A stretch of DNA of 64,000 nucleotides. Origin: Pedobacter gandavensis (lineage in GTDB: Bacteria; Bacteroidota; Bacteroidia; Sphingobacteriales; Sphingobacteriaceae). Location: NCBI RefSeq assembly GCF_014172405.1, contig NZ_WNXC01000007.1, forward strand, positions 248,001-312,000, in the 5' to 3' direction. Made by a program: the position numbers and the translations under genes. Each line of letters starts with the position of its first letter. Within the stretch, counting starts at the first letter, position 1. Positions 34,295 through 42,758 of this stretch are shown in pieces. The notes beneath the pieces are model-generated. The model was not told the origin of the DNA and did no database searches. It worked only from the letters and a program-made list of their open reading frames with translations.

Positions 34295-36505
34295 ATGAAG
34301 AACACACTAGTGATTGATTTAGAAGCAGAGAAGCAAGAGATATTGAAGCGATACCGTGCGCTTTTGCGTGCCTGTAAGCCAACACTTCAAAGGGGGGATA
34401 AAAAAGAAATCAGAAAAGCATTTGATATGGCCTTAGAAAGTCATAAAAACATGCGTAGGAAATCTGGTGAGCCTTATATTTACCACCCTATTGCTGTTGC
34501 GCAGATTGCAGCAGAAGAGATCGGATTAGGAACCACTTCGATTGTATGCGCATTATTGCATGATGTAGTAGAAGATACAGACATCACACTGGAAGATATT
34601 GAACGTGAATTTGGCAAAAAAACCGCCAAAATCATTGATGGTCTGACCAAAATATCTGGTGTTTTTGATTACAACAGCTCTTTACAGGCGGAGAATTTCC
34701 GCAAGATGTTGTTGACACTGGCGGATGACGTTCGGGTAATTCTGATCAAATTGGCCGATCGTTTACACAACATGCGTACGATGGACTTTATGCCCAGACA
34801 TAAGCAGTTGAAAATCGCCTCAGAAACCATTTACCTTTACGCCCCCCTGGCTCACCGTCTGGGATTATATGCCATAAAATCTGAGCTGGAAGATCTTTCC
34901 ATGAAATATCTGGAGCCAGACACTTATAAATACATAGCTACCCAATTGAATGAGAAAAAGGCCGAAAGGACTTTATTTATCAAAAGATTTGTGGAGCCGA
35001 TCAATGAAATTCTGGCGGAACAAGGATTGACGGCCGATATTTATGGTCGCCCGAAATCCATCCATTCCATCTGGAACAAGATGAAAAGTAAAAACATTCC
35101 TTTTGAGGAAGTGTACGACCTTTTCGCCATCAGGATCATTCTGGACAGTGCGCCGGAAAATGAAAAAGCAGATTGCTGGAAAGCTTATTCGATTGTAACC
35201 GATTTATACCGTCCAAATCCAGACCGTCTGCGCGACTGGGTTTCTTCCCCTAAAGGAAACGGTTATGAATCCCTGCATACCACCGTAATGGGCCCTAAAG
35301 GCCAATGGGTGGAAGTTCAGATCCGTACACAACGGATGAATGAGATTGCGGAAAAAGGATTTGCAGCACACTGGAAGTATAAAGAATCCAGCAATGACAA
35401 TGGGCTTGACCAATGGATCATGAAGGTAAGGGAAATGTTGAACAACCCGGAAGCGAATGCTTTAGACTTCCTGGATGATTTCAAAATGAACCTCTTCTCG
35501 GATGAGATTTTCATTTTCACGCCAAAAGGAGCTTTGCTTCAATTGCCATTAGGTGCCACTGCATTAGACTTTGCCTTCGAAATCCATACCGATGTTGGTG
35601 CCAAATGTATTGGGGCAAAAGTGAACCACAAACTGGTTCCTTTGTCTTATAAATTACAGAATGGAGACCAGGTAGAGATCATCACCTCGAGCAAACAGAC
35701 GCCAAAAGAAGATTGGCTGAACATTGTGGTGACGGCAAAGGCTAAATCTAAAATCAAGTCTTCGCTAAAAGAGGAAAAAAGGAAAATTGCTGATCAGGGT
35801 AAGGAAACTTTGGAGCGTAAGTTGAAATCGTTAAAAATCACCTACAATACGGACAACCTGAACAAGCTGACTTACTTCTTTAAACTTCCTTCTACACAGG
35901 AGCTTTTCATTGCTGTTGCCAAAGGGAAAATTGAGTTGAAAGACCTGAAAGATTACCTGGCCAGTGAAAAAGAGATTGAAAACAGAGGTTCTTCTGAGAA
36001 AAGCGACAATCAAAAGATTGAAGCATTACTCAACAAAGTAAAGGGACCGGAGTCTGATATTCTTTTAATTGGTGAAGACCTGCAAAAGATCGACTACACG
36101 CTTGCTGCTTGTTGTAATCCGATTCCTGGTGATGACGTTTTTGGTTTTGTAACCGTGAATGAGGGGATCAAAATCCACCGGACCAATTGCCCGAATGCTG
36201 CACAGCTGATGGCCAATTATGGGTACCGAATCATCAAAGCCAAATGGAACCGTCAGCAGGAACTCACATTCTTAACCGGATTACATATTATTGGAATCGA
36301 TGACGTAGGTTTGATCAATAATATCACCAAGGTAATTTCCGGAGATTTCAAGGTAAACATGCGTTCTATTACTGTCGACACAGATAATGGCATCTTTGAT
36401 GGCTCAATTATGGTCTATGTAAATGATAAAGAACACTTAGACAACCTGATTAAAAATCTATTGGAAGTAAAAGGTGTAACAGCTGTTACCCGTTTCGATG
36501 CCTAA
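34295..36505 (+). CDS. Bifunctional RelA/SpoT-type (p)ppGpp synthetase/hydrolase
   Basis: A 736-residue stringent-response enzyme. The order is HD hydrolase domain (about 45-165, H64 in YHP and HD at 89-90), synthetase domain (about 250-360 with GRPKS at 251-255, D275 and GYESLHTT at 323-330), TGS (about 405-465), a CCNPIPGDD zinc-finger-like region, and a C-terminal ACT domain (about 660-736). Both catalytic sites look intact, so it can make and degrade (p)ppGpp. I start it at the ATG at 34295 behind GAGAG, one codon inside the longest frame (TTG). The next gene is fur. Confidence 0.95.
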   Translation: MKNTLVIDLEAEKQEILKRYRALLRACKPTLQRGDKKEIRKAFDMALESHKNMRRKSGEPYIYHPIAVAQIAAEEIGLGTTSIVCALLHDVVEDTDITLEDIEREFGKKTAKIIDGLTKISGVFDYNSSLQAENFRKMLLTLADDVRVILIKLADRLHNMRTMDFMPRHKQLKIASETIYLYAPLAHRLGLYAIKSELEDLSMKYLEPDTYKYIATQLNEKKAERTLFIKRFVEPINEILAEQGLTADIYGRPKSIHSIWNKMKSKNIPFEEVYDLFAIRIILDSAPENEKADCWKAYSIVTDLYRPNPDRLRDWVSSPKGNGYESLHTTVMGPKGQWVEVQIRTQRMNEIAEKGFAAHWKYKESSNDNGLDQWIMKVREMLNNPEANALDFLDDFKMNLFSDEIFIFTPKGALLQLPLGATALDFAFEIHTDVGAKCIGAKVNHKLVPLSYKLQNGDQVEIITSSKQTPKEDWLNIVVTAKAKSKIKSSLKEEKRKIADQGKETLERKLKSLKITYNTDNLNKLTYFFKLPSTQELFIAVAKGKIELKDLKDYLASEKEIENRGSSEKSDNQKIEALLNKVKGPESDILLIGEDLQKIDYTLAACCNPIPGDDVFGFVTVNEGIKIHRTNCPNAAQLMANYGYRIIKAKWNRQQELTFLTGLHIIGIDDVGLINNITKVISGDFKVNMRSITVDTDNGIFDGSIMVYVNDKEHLDNLIKNLLEVKGVTAVTRFDA

Positions 36506-36543
36506 AAAAACGAATAAAACATACAGGTTTATATAAAAATTGG

Positions 36544-36551
36544 TACCTTTG
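36544..36551 (+). promoter_or_regulatory. -7 element TACCTTTG of the fur-family gene
   Basis: A TAnnTTTG match 17 bp upstream of the ATG, followed by an unusually good Shine-Dalgarno-like AAGGAG ten bases before the start. Confidence 0.55.
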
Positions 36552-36568
36552 AAAGGAGTTTAAAAACT

Positions 36569-37060
36569 ATGTCTACAAACCACAACAGCGAGTTAGTAAG
36601 AAAAATATTCGAAGCTTACCTCGAAAATAAGAGTCTGAGAAAAACACCGGAACGTTTTGCCATCTTAGAAGAAATATATTCCAGAGATGACCATTTCGAT
36701 GTAGAGACCCTCTATATCCACATGAAAAACCAAAAATATCGTGTTAGCAGAGCTACTGTATACAACACTTTAGAGTTATTGGTTTCCTGTGACTTGGTGA
36801 CTAAACATCAGTTTGGTAAAAACATGGCGCAGTTTGAGAAATCTTACGGCTACCATCAGCATGACCATATCATTTGTATTGACTGCGGGAAAGTAGTAGA
36901 ATTTTGCGATCCGCGCATTCATCAAATCCAAAGTATGGTTGGTGAACTGCTGAAGTTTGAAATTAAACACCACTCACTGAATCTTTATGGCGTTTGTTTC
37001 GATTGCACTGCAAAAAATGCGATGAACAATCAGAATAGCGAAATAAAACATGCAAGTTAA
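36569..37060 (+). CDS. Fur-family metalloregulator
   Basis: A 163-residue dimeric DNA-binding repressor. An N-terminal winged helix (about 20-85, KTPERFAILEEIYS and SRATVYNTLELL) precedes the dimerisation domain. HQHDHIICIDCGKVVEF supplies metal-sensing histidines and the first zinc pair C103/C106; C143/C146 in CFDC form the second. The structural zinc site is complete. Whether it senses iron (Fur), zinc (Zur) or peroxide (PerR) cannot be decided here. It has its own promoter after rel and precedes purA by 32 bp. Confidence 0.93.
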   Translation: MSTNHNSELVRKIFEAYLENKSLRKTPERFAILEEIYSRDDHFDVETLYIHMKNQKYRVSRATVYNTLELLVSCDLVTKHQFGKNMAQFEKSYGYHQHDHIICIDCGKVVEFCDPRIHQIQSMVGELLKFEIKHHSLNLYGVCFDCTAKNAMNNQNSEIKHAS

Positions 37061-37092
37061 CATATCCAATTTATAATATTCAAATTTAAATA

Positions 37093-38370
37093 ATGACGCA
37101 AGTAGACGTGCTTCTGGGCCTGCAATGGGGCGATGAAGGCAAGGGAAAAATTGTTGATGTATTAAGTCCTCAATATGATTTGATAGCTCGTTTTCAAGGC
37201 GGTCCGAATGCCGGACATACTTTAGAGTTTGATGGCAAAAAGTTCGTTTTAAATACCATTCCATCAGGTATTTTCAACGAAAAAACAATGAATCTTATTG
37301 GTAATGGTGTGGTTATTGACCCGATCATTCTAAAAAGAGAGTTAGACAACCTTAGAGCTGCCGGACATGATCCGATTGCAACAGGGAAATTGGTTATTGC
37401 CCGTAAAGCGCATTTGATTTTGCCAACGCACCAATTATTGGATGCTGCAAATGAGCAAAGAATGGGTAAGGACAAAATCGGTTCTACACTAAAAGGTATT
37501 GGTCCAACTTATATGGACAAAACCGGTCGTAATGGATTAAGAGTAGGTGATACTACCCTTCCTGATTTCAAGGAACGTTACAACAAATTGGTAGAGAAAC
37601 ATAAAGAGATTCTTTCTCATTATGAATTCGAATACGATCTAACTGAAAAAGAAGCTGCATTCTTTGAAGCAATTGAGTTTATCAAAAGCATTCCTCATGT
37701 AGATAGTGAGCATTATGTAAATGGCTTCCTTAAAGCAGGAAAGAAAGTATTGGCAGAAGGTGCACAAGGTACATTATTGGACATCGACTTCGGTTCTTAT
37801 CCATTTGTAACTTCTTCTAACACAACTACTGCTGGTGCTTGTACTGGTTTAGGTATTGCACCTAACAAAATCGGCAATGTATACGGTATCTTCAAAGCTT
37901 ACTGTACACGTGTTGGTGGTGGTCCATTCCCAACAGAACTGGATGACGAAGTTGGTGAAAACCTTCGTCAGGTGGGTCATGAATTCGGTGCAACAACAGG
38001 CCGTGCCCGTCGTTGCGGATGGATTGATATCCCTGCATTAAAATATGCAATCATGCTAAATGGCGTTACTGAATTGATCATGATGAAAGCAGACGTATTG
38101 GATGGTTTTGATACCATTTACGCTTGTACTCATTATGAGCACAATGGTGAAACTATTGATTATATGCCATACGACATCATTTCTGTAAAACCTACGCCAG
38201 TTTTAAAAGCGATCGCAGGTTGGAAAACTGATGTAACCAAAATTAATAAAGTAGAAGAAATTCCTGCAAACCTTGCAGCTTACATTACTTTCCTGGAGAA
38301 AGAATTGGAAGTACCAGTAAAATATCTTTCTGTTGGACCAGATAGAGTTCAAACGTTAGAATTGATCTAG
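37093..38370 (+). CDS. purA: Adenylosuccinate synthetase
   Basis: A 425-residue enzyme that joins IMP and aspartate using GTP, the first committed step of AMP synthesis. The N-terminal QWGDEGKGK loop carries the catalytic D14; GHT follows with H42. The segment GTRVGGGPFPTE-type appears as CTRVGGGPFPTEL near 273. The length is standard. It follows the fur-family gene closely with no TAnnTTTG of its own, so it is probably read through from fur, and it ends at a strong terminator. Confidence 0.97.
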   Translation: MTQVDVLLGLQWGDEGKGKIVDVLSPQYDLIARFQGGPNAGHTLEFDGKKFVLNTIPSGIFNEKTMNLIGNGVVIDPIILKRELDNLRAAGHDPIATGKLVIARKAHLILPTHQLLDAANEQRMGKDKIGSTLKGIGPTYMDKTGRNGLRVGDTTLPDFKERYNKLVEKHKEILSHYEFEYDLTEKEAAFFEAIEFIKSIPHVDSEHYVNGFLKAGKKVLAEGAQGTLLDIDFGSYPFVTSSNTTTAGACTGLGIAPNKIGNVYGIFKAYCTRVGGGPFPTELDDEVGENLRQVGHEFGATTGRARRCGWIDIPALKYAIMLNGVTELIMMKADVLDGFDTIYACTHYEHNGETIDYMPYDIISVKPTPVLKAIAGWKTDVTKINKVEEIPANLAAYITFLEKELEVPVKYLSVGPDRVQTLELI

Positions 38371-38391
38371 AAATTATTTTCTATTATAGGG

Positions 38392-38417
38392 AAGGCGGCC
38401 ATTGGCCGCCTTTTTTT
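38392..38417 (+). terminator. Intrinsic terminator of purA
   Basis: AAGGCGGCC (38392-38400), three-base loop, GGCCGCCTT (38404-38412), running into seven Ts. Confidence 0.93.
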
Positions 38418-38433
38418 ATAGGCTGTTTTCCGT

Positions 38434-38441
38434 TACCTTTG
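38434..38441 (+). promoter_or_regulatory. -7 element TACCTTTG of pabB
   Basis: A TAnnTTTG match ending seven bases before the pabB ATG, just after the purA terminator. It predicts a leaderless or near-leaderless mRNA. Confidence 0.6.
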
Positions 38442-38448
38442 CAACGAA

Positions 38449-39702
38449 ATGAGCCATCTGGAATTATCGTTATTTAAAAGTAAAGCCTTGCACTGGGCCA
38501 ATACTTTTGACATCTGCTGCTGTTTAGACTCCAACAATTATACAGACCCTTACGGGAAATTTGATTTTGTCATTGCTGCAGGTGCCACACAGGTGCTTTC
38601 TAAGGAAATTGGTGGTGCTTTTGAGGCTTTGCAAGCTTTCTATGAAACGCATAAAACCTGGATGTTCGGTTTATTCAGCTATGACCTGAAGAACGAACAT
38701 GAGCAGCTGCAATCCAATCATGCGGACTTCCATCAATTCCCTGCCTTATTTTTCTTTGTCCCTCAATATTTGATCGCCTGGAAAGATGGTCAGGCACAAG
38801 TCATCCTCGGAGATCCAGAAATCCTCGAAGAAATAGCGAATTTTGATGTTCCAGTGGCAAAAACCTGTGCTCCTTTGAATATCCAGGCTTCCATGGATAA
38901 AAACAGCTATTTAGAAAAGATCAAACAGCTGCATCAGCACATCAGCAGGGGCGATATTTACGAAGTTACTTATTGCCAGGAGTTCTTTGCTGAAAACGCA
39001 GAGATTGACCCCTTACATGTATTTGAACAGCTCAATTTGCTGTCCCCTACCCCATTTGCAGGATATTTCAAAATTAACGATCAATACATCCTTTCTGCCA
39101 GTCCGGAAAGGTTTCTTTGCAAACGAAGCAACAAGTTGATCTCTCAGCCGATTAAAGGGACTGCCAAACGCAGTAAAGAGGCTCTGGCCGATGAACAGAT
39201 CAAACAGGCACTCAGTGAAAATATAAAAGAACAAGCGGAGAATGTAATGATTGTGGACCTGGTTCGCAATGACCTCACAAAAAGCGCCTTGAAAGGAAGT
39301 GTAAAAGTGGAGGAACTTTTCGGCATTTATAGCTTTCCACAGGTACATCAGATGATTTCTACCATCAGCTGTGAGCTCGACCCGGACTTACATTTTATCG
39401 CCGCCATCAAGAACACCTTTCCGATGGGCTCTATGACAGGTGCGCCAAAGATCCGGGCAATGGAACTGATAGAAAAGTATGAATTAAGTAAAAGAGGAGC
39501 TTATTCTGGCTCTTTCGGCTATATCAGTCCGGAGGGGGAGTTCGATTTCAATGTGATCATCCGCAGCATCCTTTATCAGGAAAGCAATAAACACTTGTCT
39601 TTCCAGGTTGGTGGCGCCATCACTTACGCGGCGAACGCAAATGATGAATATGAAGAATGTATGTTAAAGGCATCCGCCATTATCCAAACCTTATCCCTTT
39701 AA
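38449..39702 (+). CDS. pabB: Aminodeoxychorismate synthase component I
   Basis: A 417-residue chorismate-binding enzyme that aminates chorismate to 4-amino-4-deoxychorismate for folate synthesis. PIKGTAKR with K236 is the PabB version of the motif (TrpE has PIAGTxxR). The MTGAPKIRAMELIEKYE and GGAITYAANANDEYEECMLKA segments complete the active site. The N-terminal domain is shorter than in E. coli PabB. The glutaminase subunit is not adjacent; a PabC-like lyase lies at 17.2-18.0 kb. Confidence 0.9.
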   Translation: MSHLELSLFKSKALHWANTFDICCCLDSNNYTDPYGKFDFVIAAGATQVLSKEIGGAFEALQAFYETHKTWMFGLFSYDLKNEHEQLQSNHADFHQFPALFFFVPQYLIAWKDGQAQVILGDPEILEEIANFDVPVAKTCAPLNIQASMDKNSYLEKIKQLHQHISRGDIYEVTYCQEFFAENAEIDPLHVFEQLNLLSPTPFAGYFKINDQYILSASPERFLCKRSNKLISQPIKGTAKRSKEALADEQIKQALSENIKEQAENVMIVDLVRNDLTKSALKGSVKVEELFGIYSFPQVHQMISTISCELDPDLHFIAAIKNTFPMGSMTGAPKIRAMELIEKYELSKRGAYSGSFGYISPEGEFDFNVIIRSILYQESNKHLSFQVGGAITYAANANDEYEECMLKASAIIQTLSL

Positions 39703-39717
39703 TAATTTTTTGCTTAC

Positions 39718-39748
39718 AAAAAAGGCCATTACCTGGAAGGTAACAGCC
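39718..39748 (-). terminator. Probable terminator of the M48 protease gene
   Basis: On the minus strand a hairpin with two internal mismatches (39739-39748 with 39724-39733) is followed by six or more Ts, 26 bp after the stop codon. Confidence 0.6.
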
Positions 39749-39773
39749 TGACAATTATATTTTCAATTTAGAA

Positions 39774-40601
39774 TTACCTGATCGGTTTTCCTGTAGCAGA
39801 GTTATAATATCTTTGTGCTTCCGGTAAGAGTCTTTGAATTTGCGCGATACGCGTTGCATCAGAAGGGTGAGTACTTAAAAACTCAGAAGGTTTTTGAGCA
39901 CCTGCACTCGCTGCAGACATGCGTTGCCAGAAGGAAATCGCACTGGAAGGATCATATCCGGCCATCGACATAAAGATCAATCCTAATTTATCTGCTTCCA
40001 GCTCTTGCTTTCTAGAGTTCGGCAACAAAACAAAACCTTGTGCACCAATACCATAAGCCTGATTAAGAATCGATTGCGCCATCTGAGATTTACCAGAGGT
40101 TGCTGCGCCTAAAAGACTACCTCCCATTTCCGCTAAAGCAGCCTGAGAAGCTCTTTCAGAAGAGTGTTGTGCGATCGCATGTGCAATTTCATGCCCCATA
40201 ATGGTGGCCAATCCTGCATCATCCTTAGCAATAGGCAAGATACCGCTATAAACAGCTACTTTACCTCCTGGCATACACCAGGCATTCACTTCTTTACTAT
40301 CAATCAGGTTAAATTCCCAGTTAAAGCCTTGAATCTGTTCGGCATAACCATTGGCATTCATATATTTTGTAACGGCAGCCTGAATCTTCTGCCCTACTCT
40401 TTTCACTCTTGTTGCATCTGCATTGTTGAGCACCTTCGTTTTAGGATCTCTCAACAGCGAAGTATAGCTTTGAGCGGCCACATTCTGCATTTCGCTTTCG
40501 CTCACAATATTCACTCTGCTACGTCCGGTTATTGGCACAGTAGAGCAAGACGATATGGAAAGCATCGCCGCAGCAATGACCATTAAATTTAAAGCTTTCA
40601 T
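39774..40601 (-). CDS. M48-family metalloprotease lipoprotein
   Basis: A 275-residue zinc endopeptidase anchored through a lipobox ending SISSC (C19). The zinc site is HEIAH (H137, E138, H141), with the third ligand E202 in ELEADKLG. The AHAIAQHSSERA segment resembles BepA/LoiP-type enzymes that survey outer-membrane protein assembly in the periplasm; that role is inferred. No TPR domain is present, so it is LoiP/YcaL-like in size rather than BepA-like. It starts 12 bp after the plsY stop and is co-transcribed with it. Confidence 0.9.
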   Translation of the reverse strand: MKALNLMVIAAAMLSISSCSTVPITGRSRVNIVSESEMQNVAAQSYTSLLRDPKTKVLNNADATRVKRVGQKIQAAVTKYMNANGYAEQIQGFNWEFNLIDSKEVNAWCMPGGKVAVYSGILPIAKDDAGLATIMGHEIAHAIAQHSSERASQAALAEMGGSLLGAATSGKSQMAQSILNQAYGIGAQGFVLLPNSRKQELEADKLGLIFMSMAGYDPSSAISFWQRMSAASAGAQKPSEFLSTHPSDATRIAQIQRLLPEAQRYYNSATGKPIR

Positions 40602-40613
40602 GAATTTTCTGTT

Positions 40614-41261
40614 TTAGGTTGTTTTCTTTTTAAACAGGTATACTTTGGATTCTTTGCCCATGAGGAGTCGCTCAAGATTCTTCTGATGTGTAACCAGAAT
40701 CAATATACAAACACACATTCCGTACAACACTTCCGATTTAATGGAAGAATGAAGGATGAATATAATGCTCAATGGGAAGGTAAAACCAGCACATATAGAG
40801 CTTAAAGACACGTATTTGGTAGTTAAGAGCACGACTACAAAAACAAGAACACAAAGCATTGCTGCCGGAAAGTTAACTGCCAAAATCATTCCAAAAAGTG
40901 TGGCAACCCCCTTTCCACCCCTAAAACCAGCAAATATTGGGAACAAATGTCCCATTACAGCGGTTACTCCGAGTGCAAGCTCATAATTGATAAATTGGGA
41001 AGAGTTTTGTGGTCCGGTAACCGATAGCCCTATAAAATAGGCAAGTTTGGTTGCGGTATACCCTTTGGCGATATCTATCGTCATTACGGCGAGTCCTGCA
41101 CGTTTCCCCAATACCCTGAAAGTATTGGTTGCACCTGCATTTCCACTACCATACTCCCGTACGTCGACACCGTAAAATGCTTGTCCGAGCCATACCGCAG
41201 TTGGTATAGACCCGAATAGATATGCTAAAAGTACTGCTGATATAGAATAGACCGAAATCAT
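40614..41261 (-). CDS. plsY: Acyl-phosphate glycerol-3-phosphate acyltransferase PlsY
   Basis: A 215-residue polytopic membrane enzyme that transfers an acyl group from acyl phosphate to glycerol 3-phosphate, the first step of phospholipid synthesis. The three PlsY motifs are visible: GSIPTA near residue 17, GSGNAGATN (38-46), and GHLFPIFAGFRGGKGVAT. About five to six hydrophobic segments are present. It lies downstream of a terminator after nadC and just upstream of the M48 protease gene. Confidence 0.95.
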   Translation of the reverse strand: MISVYSISAVLLAYLFGSIPTAVWLGQAFYGVDVREYGSGNAGATNTFRVLGKRAGLAVMTIDIAKGYTATKLAYFIGLSVTGPQNSSQFINYELALGVTAVMGHLFPIFAGFRGGKGVATLFGMILAVNFPAAMLCVLVFVVVLLTTKYVSLSSICAGFTFPLSIIFILHSSIKSEVLYGMCVCILILVTHQKNLERLLMGKESKVYLFKKKTT

Positions 41262-41277
41262 TAACTACAATTATAGT

Positions 41278-41299
41278 AAAAAAACAGAATCAAATTCTG
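41278..41299 (-). terminator. Intrinsic terminator of nadC
   Basis: On the minus strand CAGAAT/ATTCTG with a three-base loop (41285-41299) is followed by seven Ts. It separates the DUF4783-nadC unit from plsY. Confidence 0.7.
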
Positions 41300-41313
41300 A
41301 TGAATTAGGTTAT

Positions 41314-42156
41314 TTAACATGCTTTTAAACTCATGTCTAAACTTTTAACAGAGTGGGTTAAAGCGCCCATAGATATAAAATCTACTCCACAAGCCGCATA
41401 TTCCGCTACATTTTCTTCGGTGATGCCACCTGATGCCTCTGTTACAAATCTGCCATCGATTACTTTTACGGCTTCCCTTAAGTCCGGAAAGCTAAAATTA
41501 TCCAACATAATTCTATCTACACCTCTGGTTGTTAAAACATCATTTAACTCCGAAAGGTTTCTCACTTCTATCTCTATCTGTAAATCCTTTTGCTGATCTT
41601 CCAAATATTGATTGGCAGCTTTGATCGCGTTCGCGATTCCACCAGCATAATCTACATGATTGTCCTTGATTAGGATCATATCATATAAACCAATCCGGTG
41701 ATTTACTCCTCCGCCAATAACTACAGCCCATTTTTCCAGGTACCTCAATCCAGGTGTGGTTTTACGGGTATCCAACAGTTTTGTAGGATATGCAGCCAAC
41801 AAGCCTACGATATGATTGGTTTTTGTGGCAATACCACTCATCCTTTGCATACAGTTTAAAACCAGTCGCTCAGCAAGCAAGATAGAATGGGTACTACCAG
41901 AAACCGTCAGTGCAATATCTCCATATTTAACTGCTGATCCATCTGTAATATTCACTGTGACTGCTAACTGATCATCTATATAGTTGAAAATCGCTACTGC
42001 AAGCTCTACACCTGCAATGATGCCATCCTCTTTAATCAGCAATTTTGCTTTGCCTTGTGCGTTTGCCGGAATGGTAGAAAGTGAAGTATGATCCCCATCA
42101 CCTAAATCTTCGGCAACAGCGTTTTTTATGAATTGATCTATGATTTGCTTATCCAA
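41314..42156 (-). CDS. nadC: Nicotinate-nucleotide pyrophosphorylase (quinolinate phosphoribosyltransferase)
   Basis: A 280-residue type II phosphoribosyltransferase that converts quinolinate and PRPP to nicotinate mononucleotide in NAD synthesis. Motifs are DTRKTTPGLR (129-138), HRIGLYD (153-159) and KDNH (164-167), followed by the EASGGI phosphate loop. The length is normal. It follows the DUF4783 gene by 36 bp on the same strand. nadA and nadB are not in the window. Confidence 0.96.
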   Translation of the reverse strand: MDKQIIDQFIKNAVAEDLGDGDHTSLSTIPANAQGKAKLLIKEDGIIAGVELAVAIFNYIDDQLAVTVNITDGSAVKYGDIALTVSGSTHSILLAERLVLNCMQRMSGIATKTNHIVGLLAAYPTKLLDTRKTTPGLRYLEKWAVVIGGGVNHRIGLYDMILIKDNHVDYAGGIANAIKAANQYLEDQQKDLQIEIEVRNLSELNDVLTTRGVDRIMLDNFSFPDLREAVKVIDGRFVTEASGGITEENVAEYAACGVDFISMGALTHSVKSLDMSLKAC

Positions 42157-42192
42157 AACTTAAAATTAAATCCAAAAATAGCATTTTTACTA

Positions 42193-42585
42193 TTATTTAT
42201 CTGGCTCTATTCTCAATTCCGTAATAAAAAAAGCATTATTAGATTTTTTCATCGTGATCGAAACACGAAATTTCCCATTCTTGGTCTGGAGGGAAAGGAT
42301 GCCGAATCTAAAGTTCGGGTTGGCATTAATGGTATGTGTAACCGATGATTTTACCGGTGGATATTTGGTAAAAAAGTTCCTTAGGATCTGCTCTGCCTGT
42401 GCTTTAGAGTAGACATCTTCTTCATCGATGATGATGAGCTCTACAGAAGAAGAAAAATTTTGGGCTACATCTTTCGCGTTGCCGGCTTTAAAATAACCAG
42501 AAAGATTGTCTATAATATCGCTTTGAATAGCAATAGCAGAAGAAAAAGAGGTAAACAGAATCGTAAAAAAAAGTAAGGGCTTCAT
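42193..42585 (-). CDS. Secreted DUF4783-family protein
   Basis: A 130-residue exported protein with a signal peptide (about 1-19, hydrophobic, ending SSAIA). It matches DUF4783, with GYFKAGNAKDVAQNF and the SKAQAEQILRNFFTKYP segment. The fold resembles small NTF2-like domains. The function is unknown. It is first in a unit with nadC, an association that I recall as common in Bacteroidota. Confidence 0.85.
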   Translation of the reverse strand: MKPLLFFTILFTSFSSAIAIQSDIIDNLSGYFKAGNAKDVAQNFSSSVELIIIDEEDVYSKAQAEQILRNFFTKYPPVKSSVTHTINANPNFRFGILSLQTKNGKFRVSITMKKSNNAFFITELRIEPDK

Positions 42586-42651
42586 ATTCTCTATATGGCT
42601 AACTGGCCAATGTTACATAAATTATGCCATTATTAACCGCAGCAACGAAAA

Positions 42652-42659
42652 CAAAGATA
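42652..42659 (-). promoter_or_regulatory. -7 element TATCTTTG upstream of the DUF4783 gene
   Basis: A TAnnTTTG match on the minus strand, 66 bp before the DUF4783 ATG, in the divergent spacer shared with gpmI. Confidence 0.5.
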
Positions 42660-42705
42660 CTACAGTTGAATTACAATTAGGCTCAAAAAAAACACACAAT
42701 ACGCT

Positions 42706-42713
42706 TATATTTG
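42706..42713 (+). promoter_or_regulatory. -7 element TATATTTG of gpmI
   Basis: A TAnnTTTG match 45 bp before the gpmI ATG. No good -33 TTG is seen. Confidence 0.5.
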
Positions 42714-42758
42714 TTAGATTGATAGACAATCGTGCGACAAATATTAAATTAATTCAAG